A stretch of DNA of 7,611 bases, taken from assembly GCA_031276685.1 (NCBI GenBank), contig JAISMQ010000022.1, positions 1 through 7,611 on the forward strand, written 5' to 3'. The number at the start of each line of letters is the position of its first letter. The first letter of the stretch is position 1. Below, one piece after another: positions 5,579 through 7,611 of the stretch. Below the pieces are notes generated by a model. That model had not been told where the DNA came from. It did no database searches and worked only from the letters and a program-made list of their open reading frames with translations. The position numbers and the translations under genes were made by a program. The stretch comes from Treponema sp. (GTDB lineage: Bacteria > Spirochaetota > Spirochaetia > Treponematales > Breznakiellaceae).

Positions 5579-7611
5579 ATGACACGGCTGTACGCGGCGC
5601 TTGGCGCCCTTATCGCGTTTTTTTCCGCCGTTTCCCCCGGCCTCGGGGCCCAGCCCCTTACAGACGGGGCCGCAGGGGATCGCGCCCGTCCCGCGCAGGC
5701 CGCCGGGGGGTCTATCCCCCTAAGGAAGATCACCGTCTTCTCGTCGGGGGTCTCGTTCTACGAACATTCGGGGGACATTACGGGGCCGGCGGTACTCAGG
5801 CTGTCCTTCAAGGCGGAGGCGCTGAACGACGCGCTAAAATCCATCCTGCTGCGCGATCCCGCGTCGGCCTTCCCCCTGATCAGCTACGCCCCGGAACAGG
5901 GCCTTCCGGAGCCGCTGCAAAGCCCGGGCATCGACCTGTCCGGCAATCCCGGTATCGCGGAGATCCTGGGGAGGCTGCGGGGGGAGGAACTGGAAGCCTA
6001 CGCCCCCGATCCTATACGGGGGAGGATCCTGGCCCTTGAGTACCGGAGGGCCGCCGGCGGCGGGGCGGAACCCTGGCTTTCCCTGCTTACGCCCCAGGGG
6101 GTACGGCAGTTGAACCTGGCGGAGATCGTTTCGTTCCGCTTTGCCAGCGCCGCTCTGAACGCGGATCTGGAGCGGGCGCTGGACCTTGCCGCGGCCGCCC
6201 GTAATTCGCGGACCGGGGAGCTTGCCGTCACCCTTCCCGGCGGCGGAACCCGCCCGGTTTCCCTAAGCTACGTGATCCCCTCCCCCGTCTGGAAGGTCTC
6301 CTACCGGCTGGATCTGGGGGGCCGCCCGGCCCGTTTCCAGGGCTGGGCCATCGTGGACAACGACAGCGACGAGGACTGGCGGGGCGTGGAACTTTCCCTG
6401 GCGGCGGGGCGGCCCGTATCGTTTATCCAGAACCTCTACCCCCCCTACTCCCAGGACCGCCCTACCCTGCCCCTGTCCATCGCCGGAAGCGCCGCCCCCG
6501 CGTCCTACGCGCCCGCGCTGTCGGAGCCCCGGCCGCAGCAGCGGGCGGCCTACGGCAACACGGCGGAAAAATCCGTGATGGCGGAATCCGCCGCCGCGGC
6601 GGATTCCCTGGCCGCGCCCGCAGCCGCGCCGATCCCGGTTACCGGGGCGGATATGGCCGATCAGTTCAGCTTTACGCTGGACAGCCCGGTAAACCTGGAC
6701 CGCCGGACCAGCGCCATGTTCCCCCTGTCGGACGGGGAGATCGCCGTCCGCAAATTCCTTATCTTTTCCGGAACCCAGGCGGGCCAGGCCCTCCACCCCA
6801 GCCTGGGGGCGGAGCTGACCAACACGACGGGCCTGCGCCTCCCCGCCGGCCCCGTTACGGTTTACGACGGGGGCGCCTACGCCGGGGACGCCCTGCTGGA
6901 ATTCCTTAACCGGGACGAAAAGCGGCTTATCTCCTGGGGGGAGGATCTTTCGGTTACCGGGGTTCTAGCCTCCTCCTCCGTGAGAACCGTGACGGCGGTA
7001 AACCTGGGCGACGGGGTTATGACTATAAGCCGCAGGCAGGGTTACGAAAAAACCTACCGCTTCAAAAACACGGGGCCGGAAGCCAAAACCGTCGTTATCG
7101 AACACCCCGCCGTCCGGGGCGCCGTCCTTGCCGAACCGGAACGCTACGACGAAGCCACCGCCACCGCCTACAGGTTTATCCGGGAACTCCCCGCCGGGGG
7201 GCCCGGCGCGGGGGAAATGGAACTGCTGGTCCGCGAGGAGGTCCCCCTTTCCGAGCGGATCTCCCTGCTGAACCTGCGGCCCGACGCGCTGGCAAGCTAC
7301 TCCGCAAGCCAGGAGATCCCCCCCGCCGTCAGGGCAAGCCTGGCGGAAGCGGTGGGGCTTAAGTGCAGGGCGGAGGACGCGGAAAAGGCGCGGGCGGAAA
7401 CCGAGGCCCGCAAGAGCGGCCAGGTTTCCGAACAGGACCGGATCCGCGGAAACCTGGAGGCCGCAGGGAGCGGAACCCCGCAGGGCCAGGAGTACCTGCG
7501 CCGCCTTGCCGCGCTGGACGCGGAGATAGACCGCCTGAACGAAGACCTGGAACGGCAGAGGGCCGGGGCGCGGGAAGCCCAGGCCGCCTACGAGGAGTAC
7601 CTGCGGAAGCT
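5579..7611 (+). CDS. Exported DUF4139-family protein, C-terminus beyond the window
   Basis: The frame is open from ATG 5579 to the window end (677 codons, no stop), so the gene is 3'-truncated. Residues 1-24 form a signal peptide (ALGALIAFFSAVSPGLGA) with likely cleavage before Q25. Residues about 50-220 are an N-terminal beta-rich region (KITVFSSGVSFYEHSGDITG). DUF4139 starts near Y231 with YVIPSPVWKVSYRLDL, then GWAIVDNDSDEDWRGVELSL and GRPVSFIQNLYPP. An Ala/Pro-rich linker (about 301-355) interrupts it. The domain resumes with QFSFTLDSPVNL and continues through GYEKTYRFKNTGPEAKTVVIEHP and TATAYRF. From about 591 to the window end the sequence is charged and helical, probably a coiled coil (LAALDAEIDRLNEDLERQRA). 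DUF4139 proteins have no firmly assigned function. Export and coiled coil suggest an envelope role. The gene starts 4 nt after pfp with only a weak ribosome site, so it probably depends on translational coupling. Confidence 0.88.
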   Translation, partial: MTRLYAALGALIAFFSAVSPGLGAQPLTDGAAGDRARPAQAAGGSIPLRKITVFSSGVSFYEHSGDITGPAVLRLSFKAEALNDALKSILLRDPASAFPLISYAPEQGLPEPLQSPGIDLSGNPGIAEILGRLRGEELEAYAPDPIRGRILALEYRRAAGGGAEPWLSLLTPQGVRQLNLAEIVSFRFASAALNADLERALDLAAAARNSRTGELAVTLPGGGTRPVSLSYVIPSPVWKVSYRLDLGGRPARFQGWAIVDNDSDEDWRGVELSLAAGRPVSFIQNLYPPYSQDRPTLPLSIAGSAAPASYAPALSEPRPQQRAAYGNTAEKSVMAESAAAADSLAAPAAAPIPVTGADMADQFSFTLDSPVNLDRRTSAMFPLSDGEIAVRKFLIFSGTQAGQALHPSLGAELTNTTGLRLPAGPVTVYDGGAYAGDALLEFLNRDEKRLISWGEDLSVTGVLASSSVRTVTAVNLGDGVMTISRRQGYEKTYRFKNTGPEAKTVVIEHPAVRGAVLAEPERYDEATATAYRFIRELPAGGPGAGEMELLVREEVPLSERISLLNLRPDALASYSASQEIPPAVRASLAEAVGLKCRAEDAEKARAETEARKSGQVSEQDRIRGNLEAAGSGTPQGQEYLRRLAALDAEIDRLNEDLERQRAGAREAQAAYEEYLRK
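6583..6607 (+). repeat. Perfect 25-nt palindrome in the DUF4139 gene
   Basis: The 12-nt arms 6583-6594 and 6596-6607 are exact reverse complements around the single centre base C6595. The outer ends read GGAATCC and GGATTCC. As RNA it could form a stem of 11 bp with a CCG loop. It lies in codons for the Ala-rich linker (AESAAAADS). Confidence 0.65.

Noticed and set aside
4534..5733. 399-codon open frame on the - strand
   Set aside because: It is antisense to pfp and the start of the DUF4139 gene, both well supported. Its product is low in recognisable structure.

Overview
The window looks like chromosomal DNA of a GC-rich spirochaete, most likely a Treponema relative. Three things point there: an archaeal/spirochaete-type UMP kinase, a long-form PPi-dependent phosphofructokinase of the kind found in Treponema and Borrelia, and a lipoprotein with a spirochaete-style lipobox. 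The species cannot be named from this sequence alone. All seven genes lie on the + strand and fill almost the whole window. No RNA gene, insertion sequence, CRISPR array or convincing Rho-independent terminator was seen.

Region 1 (1-3086) is a tight cluster of four genes joined by overlapping stops and starts. It holds the 3' end of an ECF-type sigma factor, a membrane-anchored zinc-finger anti-sigma factor, a secreted 201-residue protein of unknown family, and a large lipoprotein with two TIG/IPT-like domains and a transglutaminase-like domain. This reads as a sigma/anti-sigma pair co-expressed with two exported envelope proteins. The lipoprotein keeps the His and Asp of the transglutaminase triad, but no Cys is visible at the nucleophile position.

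Region 2 (3117-3800) encodes the archaeal-type UMP kinase, 30 nt after the lipoprotein gene and possibly in the same transcript. The gap at 3801-3912 is the only sizeable non-coding stretch. It is locally AT-rich and may hold the promoter for what follows.

Region 3 (3913-7611) holds pfp (PPi-dependent 6-phosphofructokinase) and, 4 nt later, an exported DUF4139-family protein that runs off the end of the window in a coiled-coil-like C-terminal part.

The best leads are the Cys-less transglutaminase-like TIG lipoprotein in the sigma-factor operon, the unknown secreted protein beside it, and a perfect 25-nt palindrome inside the DUF4139 gene. No wholly new system is proved here. The four-gene sigma/envelope cluster is the best candidate for one.
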